Shown: positions 34,964-45,988 of the stretch, one piece after another
How the letters are laid out: each line of letters opens with the position of its first letter
Position numbering within the stretch: the first letter of the stretch is position 1
Assembly: GCA_010015655.1 (NCBI GenBank)
Contig: ML976656.1
Span: forward strand, 1,405,734 to 1,469,733
Direction: 5' to 3'
DNA: 64,000 nt
Source of the DNA: Bimuria novae-zelandiae CBS 107.79
Taxonomy: Eukaryota; Ascomycota; Dothideomycetes; Pleosporales; Didymosphaeriaceae
Notes under the pieces: model-generated
Database searches by the model: none
Told to the model about the DNA's origin: nothing
The model's input: the letters and a program-made list of their open reading frames with translations, nothing else
Translations under genes and position numbers: made by a program

Positions 34964-35375
34964 TATATTGTCCCGCATAGTTTGATGATGTATGTGTAAA
35001 TAGCTAATGAATTATTCGAATTCAGTCTTCAATTTGAAGCGTTTCAAAAAGGAACAAAACAGCTTAGGTTGTGCGATGGGATAGCATAGCCGATCTCAAA
35101 GCCTAGTTTCCACCCAGGGCTCAACACAATAGGCTTCATTCAGTCTCGCGTTGCAAGTGGATATTGTGGTGCGGAATAATCAAAGATTCAACCACACACA
35201 AGTACACATCATTTCTCAAATGCGAGAAACTTGTTCTCTCTACAGTGTGGGGTGCGCCTTAGTAATAGTTAACTGACGCAAGGTCACTGTGATTTCAATG
35301 TTCAGTTGTTTCTCGTTCCATATCAGAGTCATTGTTGGCTTTCAACTTCTAAGCAGCGGCAAATTGCTACATAGC
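34964..35375. other. Intergenic, between convergent gene ends
   Basis: Holds the 3' flanks of the maleylacetate reductase gene and of the minus-strand hydrolase pseudogene. AT-rich, with no open frame of interest and no repeat recognised. Confidence 0.4.
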
Positions 35376-37395
35376 TTAACCACGCTTGACGACAGGGACC
35401 ATTAGTTTACCACCGAGGACGATCTTGTTCGTACTAGAAAGGATATCATCTGGCCTGTCTGGGCCGACATGACGCATGGGTGAAATAATCTCCTCCTCAT
35501 CACTGGCACGTAGTGCAATGGCGAGCCTGTGACCCGGTTCAATGATGATGGAGGTTGGTGGAATTGGGATTTTGACATCGTAATGCTTGTTCTTCTCAAC
35601 CGGTGCTGGCTTCATCTGGTCCAGGACGGGCCTATCGGGGGTCGTTTGTTAGACAGCGTGCGGTAAGACAAGCGGAACCAGCTTCGGACCAAGGACACGG
35701 CAGGCTCGTCATGGTCGCCACGGAAAACGAGCTTCTTGCCCTCCGGATCAATAACATATAAGTAAACGAAGATTTCCATGCCCCTTGCGTCGGTGGATAC
35801 GGTCAGTTCGAGGCAGGGGTAACCCAGGATCTCGAAGTTCTCCCTCATAGGTACAGTCTGGAAGAAGCTCTTGCCCGCTAGCCCAGCATAGGAAATGGAG
35901 TCGTCGTTTGAAGAAGCGTTGTACTGCTCGAAAGAGGGTGTCTCCATGGGAGCCAGATAGAGAGGCGTTAAGGTGATGTCCTTCGGAGGCCAGGAGTTCT
36001 CCGCACGATAGAAGTTGTGTGTGCCTCGGCGGATAAGCAGGCCAATTCGATGAGCACCATTTAGCGCGTTGTCCGTCTTGCCTTTGAGGAAATAGTCCAG
36101 GAACTCGAGTTGTCTCTGAATTTGCGTAGACTCATAGTATGCAGCGAGGTGGTTGCCAGTGTGCATCTCAAGAAACTTCCACTCTGAAGACGCCCTCTCG
36201 AACGAGGTTGGATTTCCAGGAAGATGCACCTCAGAGTCCATCCAGTTGCCCGCAGTGAGGATTAGAACCTTGATCTTAGACAGATCCCTTGTGAGGTCAA
36301 GCACAGGCCAAGGACCTTCGCTACGCTAGATCCAGTGGCAGGCGAGGACCTCGTAGTCGAAATGCTGCTTGGTCAACTGCTCATCACTAAGACCTTCAAC
36401 CCTTCCGTACTGTTGCGGAACAATGATGTTGTTGAACTAATGCTTCTGGAAGCCGGAATGCCACAGACCACCTTGTCGGCACACATCTCCGTACATATCC
36501 GTCAAAGCCTCGTATGGAATGATAGCCGCAAGATGAGGTGGTTGATGCATTGCTGCCCAGCAGCAGGACATGCCAAAGTAGCTGATACCGCACATGGCAA
36601 CCTTGCCAGTTGACCACTCCTGGGTGCCGGCCCATTCCACGATATCATAGGCGTCTGGATCACTTCGAGTCAGCAGGTTGCACAGTTGATCAAAAAGATA
36701 TGGACGCACCATTGCCTTCAGACTCGTGGTTGATGAGCTCTGTCCGACCAATGCCGAAGGGATCAAGCACACCAAGACTGCCACCGGATCCTCGAACGTC
36801 ACATCTCACAAGAGCGTAGCCATGCTCCTTGCACTAAAAGGTAGCATGTGATGTTAGTTATCGAACCAAGTCATCTTGTACACAGTATAGTTACTCACCC
36901 AGATGATTGGGTCTGGAGTTTCAAAGCACGCGTCTGGTCCAAGTGTGTAACCACGTGGCGGATATCACATGACATCCTATTGTAGCAGACGCTGCCCTGT
37001 AGGCAAGTGCACTTACCTCTAAGCTGAGAGCTCCTGTACTAGAACATCACACAACACGACAACAGATAGCAATACAATCGTTGATCACAGCCTCTACCCG
37101 ACACTGCTCACGCAGTTACAAAGTGGCTGATAGCCTTGGCCATGTTCGAATACATATCAGTGTGAGGCAGACCAAACTCGGAGAAGTGAATGTCCTTGCC
37201 ATAAGGGCCCAAGGTGAGGAGAACGGGGAACTTCTCGGGATTGTCGCGCAGAGGCAGGTAAACGTTGCAGCAGATCACGGAGCCATCCCTGGTGGGAACG
37301 TAGACGTCCCTGACGCGCTTATAGCCGTCACGGATGATTTCTTCCGTCTTGCGACGAGGGACGGTTTGGAAATTCTTTGGATGCGGGAAAGACAT
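35376..37395 (-). pseudogene. Inactivated CocE/NonD-type alpha/beta hydrolase, paralogue of 40976-42801
   Basis: Aligns along its length with the intact hydrolase at 40976-42801. It starts MSFPHPKNFQTVPRRKTEE, has MCGISYFGMSCCWAAMHQPP (catalytic Ser loop) and ends MRHVGPDRPDDILSSTNK. Lesions seen: (1) after NMAKAI the coding line is interrupted by about 130 bp before LGPDACFETPDPI resumes; (2) KH-Trp-FNN has TGG changed to TAG at 36439-36437; (3) a second Trp, in the segment aligned to the paralogue's WLWRSEGPWP, is TAG at 36328-36326; (4) an indel near 35625 shifts frame before MKPAPVEK. Both Trp changes are CpA-to-TpA on the opposite strand. The two introns shared with the intact copy are still recognisable. 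Confidence 0.85.
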
Positions 37396-37571
37396 GAGAG
37401 GTGCGAGATCTGGTTTGATGGGTGAAGGTAGAAGTCAAACGAGCTGTAGAAGCAGGTAAGTCTCCAGTGTGTGGGTATAAAGGTAAGCGAATAAAAAGGC
37501 CGACCTTCCTGCTGCTCCAACATGAACATATATATATAGCCGCTCCCTGCCAATAAATGCGCACCGAGGTG

Positions 37572-37622
37572 GACGGTGCGACCATCCGGACGGTGCGACC
37601 ATCCAGACGGTGCGACCATCCA
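37572..37622. repeat. Three tandem 17-bp repeats
   Basis: GACGGTGCGACCATCC plus one variable base, three perfect head-to-tail copies (37572-37588, 37589-37605, 37606-37622). They lie about 180-230 bp upstream of the hydrolase pseudogene start and beside a TATATATATA tract (37528-37539), that is, in its former promoter. Confidence 0.9.
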
Positions 37623-37639
37623 CCTGAACACCAAAACAG

Positions 37640-38170
37640 CACCTTAAAATGAGGCTATAGAGCCACGTACAATAGCTATTACTGCGATATTTTCTGGCGT
37701 TGAGCTCTATAGGCCTTAATTAATATATATAGCTATCGATATCGCGATGGAATGTTGATTTTCCGGCCGTGTCGTGACTGAGATGTTGGTGCGCCTGCTA
37801 CAGCACCTGAGGCCTCTCTGCTACCTCTCTTTGCGCAACAATCTTGTTATTTGAAGCTGCCTTTATAGAGGCCTTATGGCATCTCTTCTTACTCTTTTGG
37901 GATGTTTTAAGAGCTTGTTTGAGCCGTTGTTGAGTCCTACGAGCAGCTGGCCTGGAGGCCTGTTCAGCAGCTCGATCAGCTCTCTCCTTCTCTCAATATC
38001 CTAGTCTCAACCTTTGCCTGGCGCCTCACTTGAACGTACTGCCAGAGCTGGTTCCTTTCTGCGCTATCCTTACGTAGGAATAGCCACTTAGTCCCATCAG
38101 CCGGCCTATTAAGAACTACTGTCGACTTCGTGACAAGAGAGTCTGCCTCCGTCATCCTTGACAGCACACT
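37640..38170 (-). mobile_element. Fragment of a pogo/Fot-type transposase, C-terminal region
   Basis: The minus strand reads a 63-codon frame (38167-37976: RPADGTKWLFLRKDSAERNQ...) and then, in the same territory, a basic helical segment ERADRAAEQASRPAARRTQQ followed by RLKQALKTSQKSKKR. Such Lys/Arg-rich coiled tails close many pogo/Fot transposases in this window's families. The left end (AATGAGGCTATAGAGCCACG...) resembles the subterminal start of pogo copy 3 (ATGAGGCTGTAAAG at 46059). The fragment is GC-normal and short; no TIR pair was found. Confidence 0.5.
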
Positions 38171-39042
38171 GAACGATGAATAGATGCTAGTCGATTATTC
38201 GATCGGCCTACGGTAGGTGAACGCAACGATAGTTGAAGGCTTCCGGGATCATAACTCTAAGCTAGAGCTGAGGTGAAAGCGAAGAACGTTGGTTGAGTTG
38301 CTAGCTATCTAACGTAAGGCTTTATATACACAGGTATTTCTAAGCAGACTGTTCTAGAATGGCCTAGAATAGCTGACACTCGTCTTCTCATCGCGCACCT
38401 ATTATCTATCAGACCGTCGAGAAAGTTGTGTTTGCTTTTCACCATGCATGGCCCAGTATGACCCTAAATTGATCAATTCAGATCTCAGAGCAATGCGCTT
38501 AATTGCCTGTGGCGTGTGCTTGTCCCGTTTCGGTACGCACAGTACCGTACCAGGATTCCTAGTGGACATAAATTTAGTTGACCTGCATTCGAGAACAATG
38601 TCACGGAATGCTACGGAAGAACATCCAGATGAAGCTAGAACTTCTCGACTTCTCAAGCCCATATGGATAGAGGACAAGGGCCTACTGTAATGGTACAAGA
38701 GCACGAACGAGGTCGAATGCGACTAGATAAAGTGATTGTTTACAAGGAGAGGAAAAGATACGTAAGGAAAGCTCTGACTTAAGCTATTTTCACAATATTC
38801 ATAAAGTGGGACTATTCATAAAGTATGAAAGTCACCTGATCGTTCCCTCACACCTACTACAATAAAGATATAGTTCACTTCTTAGCTATCCTCCGTGGCT
38901 AATGCCCCCGAGATCTTTGGTATAGCTGGCACTAAAAGACCATAAAAGCAGGAGCGTAAGGTAGTGATTATGGGCAAATTCAAGCGTGCAGGTGGCTTGG
39001 AGCGGTTATGTCTGGAAGCTGAGGCTGTCGATTCTTATCGAA
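38171..39042. other. Intergenic region, no supported gene
   Basis: Overlapping frames on both strands at 38402-38704 are antisense to each other and show no family features. Ordinary composition with an AT-rich stretch before the EthD gene's 3' end. Confidence 0.4.
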
Positions 39043-39967
39043 CTAGTGCAGATTAGTGGATGACTGGTTCAGGGCGAGTTGTGCTCTGCGTACCCTGATT
39101 CCGTTTCCAATATCCATGAGGAGACCCTCTTTACCAAAGGCGATAAACGTGTTGCTGGCATCTATTCGATCGCCCATGCTCTCCATGAAAGCATTCTGCG
39201 CCTTTCGCACCGCGGTCACAGATCTGCTATCTTTGATATAGATCTTGTATGTGACTGGGTATTCAGGCATGTTTTTGCCGCCGAAGTAGGCTCGAATGTC
39301 GAATTGAGTCGACGGAACGCCAACGTTAGCCAGGAGGCCCCAGACTTCGTCCGAAGCGTGTGCTTCAAGCGCTTCGATCAAGGTTGGCGAGAAGGCCTGC
39401 TCTAACTGCTCTTCCGATTGTTGGGTCTTGACTGCTATAAAAAGCACCGCAACAGTCCTGTTGCCTTCCTCTGGTCCGGAGAAAGACGCAGGGCTGGGAC
39501 TAAAGCTCAATGGCTTCTCCACTGCCAGCAGAGGGATAGCCGTTTCTAGGTCATTGAAGTTTGGCCCGTCAGGACCAACAGTTTTTCGAACGTGTTCAGA
39601 ACCAAAACAGGCCTTCATGTGGTCCCAGTCTCTAAAGTAGAGCTCCGTCATGTCGTCGCGACCGACCCAAGCGTGGTTTCCGGTGCCTGCCACACCGCCC
39701 AGCCGCTCGCCAAAGGCCGCATCGAAGAAGTGTGTCTGTATGTATTTGCTGCAGCACGTGAACAGACAAGTCAGCCATGGCACATGAACAGTGACTCACA
39801 GCAAAGCAACAGAAGGCTTACTGGGGCTTATCATTGGAGTTTTGAGGACTATCAGAAATGGACCCATGAACGCGAAAGTGATAGTCGAAGAACTCCTTGC
39901 GCGTCATATTGGACTTTCGACGCAGACAAGCGATCTGCTTGAGGAAAGCAGGCTGTTGCGGCGACAT
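39043..39967 (-). CDS. EthD-domain protein
   Basis: Two exons, 39967-39822 and 39748-39043, with a 73-nt intron (GTAAGC...CTGCAG), giving 283 aa in one frame. The start ATG gives MSPQQPAFLKQIACLRRKSN followed by MTRKEFFDYHFRVHG, the standard opening of EthD/dimeric alpha-beta barrel proteins (K.GMS.EEF..Y...HG). The later part contains GRDDMTELYFRDWDHMKACF, which repeats the EthD theme, and ends RVRRAQLALNQSSTNLH. EthD-type proteins accompany ring-modifying enzymes in many fungal clusters and may act as small cofactor-free enzymes or accessory proteins. Transcribed away from the intact hydrolase across a 1-kb shared promoter. Specific role unknown. Confidence 0.8.
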
Positions 39968-40083
39968 CGTAACAGAACTGTGTGAACTCCCCGGTCAAGG
40001 AAAGGAAAAGTGGAGAGTAATTGAGTACATGATCTTAAACAATCACATCTCCATTTTTATTAACTAGAAATTGGAATTGCACC

Positions 40084-40098
40084 CTTTCGGGCCGAAAG
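40084..40098. promoter_or_regulatory. Perfect 15-bp palindrome CTTTCGG-G-CCGAAAG
   Basis: CTTTCGGGCCGAAAG contains inverted CGG/CCG half-sites one base apart. It lies 117-131 bp upstream of the EthD start (39967) and about 0.88 kb upstream of the hydrolase start, in the shared divergent region. It is a candidate binding site for a dimeric Zn2Cys6 factor. Confidence 0.4.
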
Positions 40099-40894
40099 AG
40101 GCTCCGATTACGTCGTTTGCGGGGCAATGCGGGTGTCCCGGAGGGTCTGGGTAACTCTGCGGGTGTTCCGCTCATGTATTTCGCCGAATGTGGTTACGCT
40201 ACGTCCATCCATTGGGCCCCCTCCTTGACATTGGCTCGCACCGTCACCGGGAGCTCTTTTGCGGGGCAAAACCACTGACGGAGTCCCGTAACCAATCGCA
40301 GTCGATGAGTCGGGCCATCATACGGCACGATTGGCCATACGTTTCGTGTTCACGATAACGCTTGGCCTGCGACAGAGGACGCGCGGTGGTTTTTATCGGG
40401 TCGCGCACTATGATGGTAACCGGGGTTAGCGTTGTTGTGGAGAGCTTTTGGTGTTTTGTTCACTTTGGGGGTGGTGTGAGAGACGATTAAAACATGTTGA
40501 GGCATGCGAAGTAGCCCGTTATTCTGAGCTTTAGCCTTGCGTCTCAATCAGGTCTACTGACAGGTAGGCGGACTAAATTAAGGATGCATAGCCAATCGTT
40601 CGTTCTCGGGGCCGAGAAAGCGCCCGGGAAGCGGATACTGGTACCAGCGAAAGCTATGTGCGGGGAAATAAGGATTCGTCCGAAACCATGCCCTACAACC
40701 AAAGAGAGGGCCAGGGCACCCCCTTGTTTGCCGAAGCGCTTTCCACAGACCACACAGTAGTGTTTCATCCATTCTGTCCAAGAGCGATAGCCTGAATGGT
40801 GACGGTGAACTGTCAAACCGGAAACGACCCGCAATTGGAATGACGGGAAGTCGTATCGGCATGTCATTCGTACGATGCTACACTCGCCGAGAGT

Positions 40895-40904
40895 ACATAA
40901 AAGG
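40895..40904 (+). promoter_or_regulatory. TATA-like element of the hydrolase gene
   Basis: ACATAAAAGG, 72-81 bp upstream of the ATG at 40976, a usual distance for fungal TATA-type promoters. Confidence 0.4.
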
Positions 40905-40975
40905 ACGATGGATAGGACAATCATCAACTTTGCACCGATCCCACATTGTCTCATTCATCCTTTACATCACGTATC

Positions 40976-42801
40976 ATGTCTTTTCCGCACCCCAAAGATT
41001 TCGAAACCGTCCCTCGTCGCAAAGCAGAGGAAACCATCCGCGACGGCTACAAGCGCATCAAAGACGTCTACATCCCTCTTCGCGATGGCGGCGAGATCTG
41101 CGCTAATGTGTACCTCCCTACCCGCGAGAAGCCCGAAAAGTTCCCGGTTCTTCTCACCTTGGGCCCCTATGGCAAGGATATCTTCTTCGGGGACTTTGGA
41201 AAACCGCACACAGATATGTATTCAAACATGGCAAAGGCTATTGAGCCCCTCGGACCGGACGCCTGCTTCGAATGCCCGGATCCGATTGTCTGGGTGAGTA
41301 CCTTCATCCTCGCTGTCAGGCCGTTTCATTGACGGATATCAGGTCAAGGAGCATGGCTATGCTCATGTGAGATGCGACGTGCGAGGATCTGGCGCTAGTC
41401 CAGGCGTTCTTGACGCGTTTGGTATCGGTCGCACAGCGCTCATTGGTGAGGACTCGGAAGGGCAAGGTATGTCAGCTCTCATCCTCAATCCCCTCGAACA
41501 TAGCTAACCGGGCGCTTGCAGATGCGTACGATGTCGTCGAATGGGCTGGTACTCAGGATTGGTCTTCCGGTAAGGTCGCCATGTGCGGCATCAGCTACTT
41601 CGGCATGGCGTGCTACTGGGCAGCTATGCAACAACCACCTCATCTCACGGCCATAATGCCATACGAGGCCCTGACCGACATGTACGCTGACACAGTCCGT
41701 CAAGGCGGAGTATGGCACACCGGATTCCAGAAGCACTGGTTCAACAACATCATTGCTCCACAGCAGTACGGCAGAGATGAAGGCCTTAATGAAGAGCAGC
41801 TTAAAAAGCAGCGCTTCGACTACGAGGCCCTCCAGACGAACTGGCTGTGGCGCAGTGAGGGACCGTGGCCTGTGCTCGACCAGGCGAGGCAGTTGTCAAA
41901 GATCAAGGTCCCAATCCTGACTGCGGGCAATTGGATGGACTCCGAAGTTCACCTTCCCGGCAATGCAAGATCATTCGAGCAGGCTTCCTCAGAGTGGAAG
42001 TTCCTGGAGATGCACACTGGCAACCATCTTGCTGCGTACTATGAACAGGGTCAAATCCAGAGGCAGCTTCAATTCTTGGATTACTTCCTAAAGGGCAAGA
42101 CTGACAACGGACTCGAATCTTCGCCACGTGTTGACCTGCTTATCCGTCGCGGCGCCGAAAATTTCTATCGCGCTGAAAAGTCATGGCCGCCGCAGGATGC
42201 TATATATACCCCACTCTACTTGGCGCCCAAGGGATCTCTGTCTTTTAGTCAGCACACTGCTTCATCCCAGGACGAGGCCATCACGTATGCTGGTCTTACG
42301 GGTGGGGAAAACCTCTTTCAAACCGACCTCTTAGAGGCAGACTTTGAGATTTTAGGCTATCCCTACCTCGACCTAACCGTCTCTACCGATGCCAAAGACA
42401 TGGATATCTTCGTTTACTTCTACATCATCGATGCAAACGGTAGGAAAATCGAGGTCCGAGGCAATCACGACGAGCCTGCTGTCTCTCTTCTGCGAGGCTG
42501 GCTACGATTATCTCATCGCACGCTCTCCAAGTATTCCAGGCCTGACAGGCCCGAGCTGGAACAGCTAAAGCCCGCGCCGGTCGAGAAGGGCAAGTGGTAC
42601 GATGTGAAAGTTCCTATGCCTTGCACGTCTATCCTTGTTCCCCAGGGTCACAGATTTGCGGTCGCGTTGCAGGCGACTGACGAGGAAGAGATTATTCCTC
42701 CGATGAGGCACGCTGGGCCCGACAGGTCTGAGGAGGTATTCTCCGGCACGAACAGGATCAAAATTGGTGGTAAGGTGGTGGTCCCGCACGTGAAGCGTTG
42801 A
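40976..42801 (+). CDS. CocE/NonD-family alpha/beta hydrolase (X-Pro dipeptidyl-peptidase-like)
   Basis: Exons 40976-41293, 41343-41466 and 41522-42801 (introns of 49 and 55 nt, GT-AG), giving 573 aa. The N-terminal catalytic domain has the nucleophile elbow CGISYFG with Ser172, oxyanion-region LGPYGKD and DVRGSGASPG. The cap/acid/base region contains GNWMDSEVHLPGN and HTGNHLAAYYEQGQIQRQLQ (the His candidate). The C-terminal jelly-roll (PAPVEKGKWYDVKVPMPCTS...MRHAGPDRS) is the usual X-Pro dipeptidyl-peptidase C-terminal domain. The family includes cocaine esterase and glutaryl/cephalosporin acylases. In a phenolics island it could release a phenol from an ester or amide before hydroxylation, but the substrate is not evident. 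No signal peptide. The inverted paralogue 3.6 kb to the left is dead. Confidence 0.88.
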
Positions 42802-43320
42802 GTACAAAATCGCTGTGAGATTGCGAAGGGTTCCGATTTAGTATATTAGTAACAGAATTTCAAATGTTCCAAGCACGAACCAAACACAGTTCTTCTGCAA
42901 GACGCATATAGCTGGACGCAAATGAAGTCCATACTGCCATTCTGCATAATACAGCTGTAGATGAAATGGCGAAACGACCGAGCACAGGTAATTTCATCGT
43001 GTACCCAACAAAGACTCCACAAACTGGGACTTGAAATCAAGATATACCAATACGGGATTAAGGAGCAAGGAAAAAGACCAGGATGTGGCAAAGCACAGGT
43101 GCGGCCTGTCACAAGGCCTGGTACACATCACGTGGTGAGTTGGCGGGTCATTGGTCACCACTTCACCAAAGGCCTCATACGACAATCAGCGAGAATTCAG
43201 TCTTCCAGAACCCTATCGCCACAGCAGTAAAGCACATCTATCAGTGGCCGTAACGGTCTCTACAAGCCGCCACGTGTCCCTCCGCGTCAATTTGATACCT
43301 ACAGAGCCGCTGTTGCAGCC
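42802..43320. other. 3' flank of the hydrolase gene up to the hAT insertion
   Basis: Short overlapping frames only, no supported gene. Ends at the 8-bp duplication TCAGCAGG (43321-43328) that marks the hAT insertion. Confidence 0.45.
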
Positions 43321-43328
43321 TCAGCAGG

Positions 43329-45395
43329 CGTACCTGGGCATTAGAGTACTCTAAGAGTATCAAGATAAGCGTAGAGTACTCTTACGCTCACCCCTGTGAG
43401 AGTACTCTACTCTAATTACTCTAATACTCTTAGAGTACTCCAATACCACTCACGTCATGTATATAAAATAGATTTCAATGCAGAGATTATGGAGAAGAGT
43501 ATAGATTCATTATAGTGCAGTAACTAAGTATCTGCTTCTCCATCTGTATCATAATCGCTTACCTAGGTATCCGCATCAGTAGTTATGCCCATACCACCTC
43601 ACTCAATGCTTAGTATATGCTTATTACGCAGCCAATTAGCAATATATCTACACCAAGTGACGCAGTAAATGCAGCGTACATGCTTGTACCGGATACTTCG
43701 CTAGCAGCATTAAGGGCGGCTTGAAGGGCTTCTTTTGAGCTCGCGAGAAAGAAGGCTTGCAAGGAGAGATTGATAATATGGCTAAGGCAGCGGATAGGGC
43801 GGTGGTTAAGATTAAATCGGGCCTAATCATCAACTATTAGCACGGCCATAGATTTTAGACTATAACCTACATTAAGGGTGTTGTTGAGCAGCTCTGATAA
43901 TGCTCTCAAACATATATTATTTGAGGTAGCATTATCACCGGTGTGATAGCCGATATTTCTAAACTCAAAGCGGTTCAATACATCCGCTATAAGAGCAGCC
44001 TGTGTCTCGCCACCGTGGCTGCTGTGACACTCTAGCATTCCAAGTAGAGCTTTCTGTAGTTGTCGAGCCGAGTCAACCTATTTAGCACATACTGCGAGTA
44101 TGCTATGGTGATGTGGTGATGTCTAGAGGTTAGAAGAGAGGTAGATTTTCGAAATTGACGTCTGTATACTCACTCTTAGCTAATCTCCGTATATTTTGGA
44201 AATTCGCCTTTACATAGCGCATCAACGTACGTCTAGACGTCAATAGCGGGCTGCTGATAGCAGGATTGAGAGCTAATGCAAGATCTCGCATTTCTAGATA
44301 CTCTACAATTAAAAAGGGAAGGCGCCGCCGTGTAACGAGGGCAATAACTGCCCTTATATAGCTCTGTTGATTAAAGGTCTTCCGTAGGGTTGTATCTGAG
44401 GCTGTTGTAACAACAAACGAGTCCATTAAGTATTGCTGCGACCCAAGACTACTAGATAGTAATGCGGAGGAGCTAGATGTGCTGCTGAGAAGCTGTGGAT
44501 GCTTTGTACGAATATAGAATCGAGCATTCGTCTTATAGGGCGTTTTCCAGTTGCAATATATACATTACTGTATCGTACGCTCTTGAATCCGCTTCTGAGG
44601 ACTGATAACTCCCGCATCTTGATTATGTGGTGTTCGCTGCCGTTTTTCAACAGCATGAAAGAATATCCATGGATTGAAGGTTTGAGAGGGCTCCGGATAC
44701 GATACCGAAGGAGAAGGGGGAGCGATAGGCGATGTAGCAATTGATAGAGATGCCTGGGAGTCCATAATTTGCTGTATTTGCTGCTATATTATCACGAGAA
44801 GTTACGAGCAAGTAATCAAGAGCTTTTGTAGGCGGAGCAAGCGAGAAGGCGTCCAGCTAAGAGATAAGGAACTGCGCTCCTTCCTAATAAATAAGACATA
44901 AAGAGCTTATATACATAAGAAGTGAGCATCTCGAAGCCTCAATAGAGCTAGAGGATATTCTAGAAGGGTTCGCTCATAGCTTTACTAAGAAGCGTTAACT
45001 AATAGGTACGTACAATATCAAGTGTAGTACAAGACGTTGCGTAAAGAGAAAGAAAGTAGAGGTTCGTGTTATAGAGATTTTAAAGGGGGAAGGCTTATGC
45101 ACAAGCATAAGGCTTGTGCGTTCGTACGTAAGCTAGTAGTAGTGTCAAGGGAACTACGGTGGTTACCGTGACATATATCTACTTACCTCTAAGGCTTTCG
45201 AGCAGTAAGGTTAGGCGAAAATTTTACATCTTATCGTTTGACAAGATGTAACCCAGCCAATCAGAACCCCTGTATACTCTTAAGAGTATTAGAGTACTCT
45301 CATCGCAAGAGTAGAGTACTCTAATTCTACTCTTAGAAGTAGAGTTAAGAGTACTCTAATACTCTAAGAATACTCTACTCTAATGCCCAGGTATG
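43329..45395 (-). mobile_element. hAT-family transposon, lightly mutated, with exact 8-bp TSD
   Basis: 2067 bp. Terminal inverted repeat CRTACCTGGGCATTAGAGTA at both ends, flanked by TCAGCAGG (43321-43328 and 45396-45403). Subterminal zones (43343-43443 and 45275-45380) are packed with AGAGTACTCT and TACTCTAA words in both orientations, a likely transposase-binding array. Minus-strand transposase pieces read in order: a BED-type zinc finger segment CIYCNWKTPYKTNARFYIR-TKH (about 44565), TLRKTFNQQSYIRAVIALV and LPFLIVEYLEMRDLALALNP (44400-44260), GMLECHSSHGGETQAALIAD and NIGYHTGDNATSNNICLRAL (44040-43890). A few stops and shifts separate these, and the C-terminal dimerisation region was not found, so the copy is probably inactive and internally shortened. 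Confidence 0.9.
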
Positions 45396-45403
45396 TCAGC
45401 AGG

Positions 45404-45986
45404 GACTAACAAATAGAATCTACAAGCAAGATACTTAAGATAAACGGCCATCAAACACAATAGCAGTAATACAGTCACAATACAGCAACGTAAGACGCAA
45501 CAACAGCGTCAAGACACCACTTAAGCGCAACAGTCACTAACAGGCTTTCTAGTTAGTCTATCACAAATTAACAGCATTCGCAACACCCCGCATCTACAAG
45601 CCCTCAGGCTAAAGAGCATTACCTCCCGCACAAATCACTTCACAAATGCCAAGAGTCCTACTATTAGTGCTATAGAATACTCGCAGATCATTAGGCAGCC
45701 TTATCCACCATCACCCTCACCTTAGGTTCGAAGGAGTAGCGCCCCTTCAACCCACTTAACAAGGTCTAAAGAGATTCGCGCAAGAGCCCCTCATGCTAAG
45801 CAGGGTTAATAGCTCGCATAAGCAGAGCATGACCATCAGGGAGCTGCATTCGCAATAACATGCGGCTGTCGCTGCGCTTTAGCAGCAGGTCGCACTACAC
45901 AACACAACCACATAGGAGCCTAGTGGACAGCGTTATAATACCTAAGAAAGATTAGGTGTCAGAAAACATACTCTAAACCCTAGGGC
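45404..45986. other. G-poor non-coding stretch between hAT and pogo copy 3
   Basis: A/C-rich on the + strand with few G and no open frame. The sequence after the transposon chain (57154-57700) has the same A/C-rich character, so the two may be halves of one older sequence split at the TA target by the chain of elements. No gene recognised. Confidence 0.4.
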
Positions 45987-45988
45987 TA

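Larger units (their letters stand above)
39968..40975. other. Divergent promoter region between EthD gene and hydrolase gene
   Basis: 1 kb. Frames at 40544-40954 (minus) are probably incidental. Holds a perfect 15-bp palindrome at 40084-40098 and a TATA-like ACATAAAAGG at 40895-40904, 72-81 bp before the hydrolase ATG. Confidence 0.45.

Noticed and set aside
40544..40954. 136-codon minus-strand frame with a hydrophobic start, possible secreted protein
   Set aside because: It overlaps the hydrolase promoter and TATA-like element, has no family features, and competes with another frame on the same strand.
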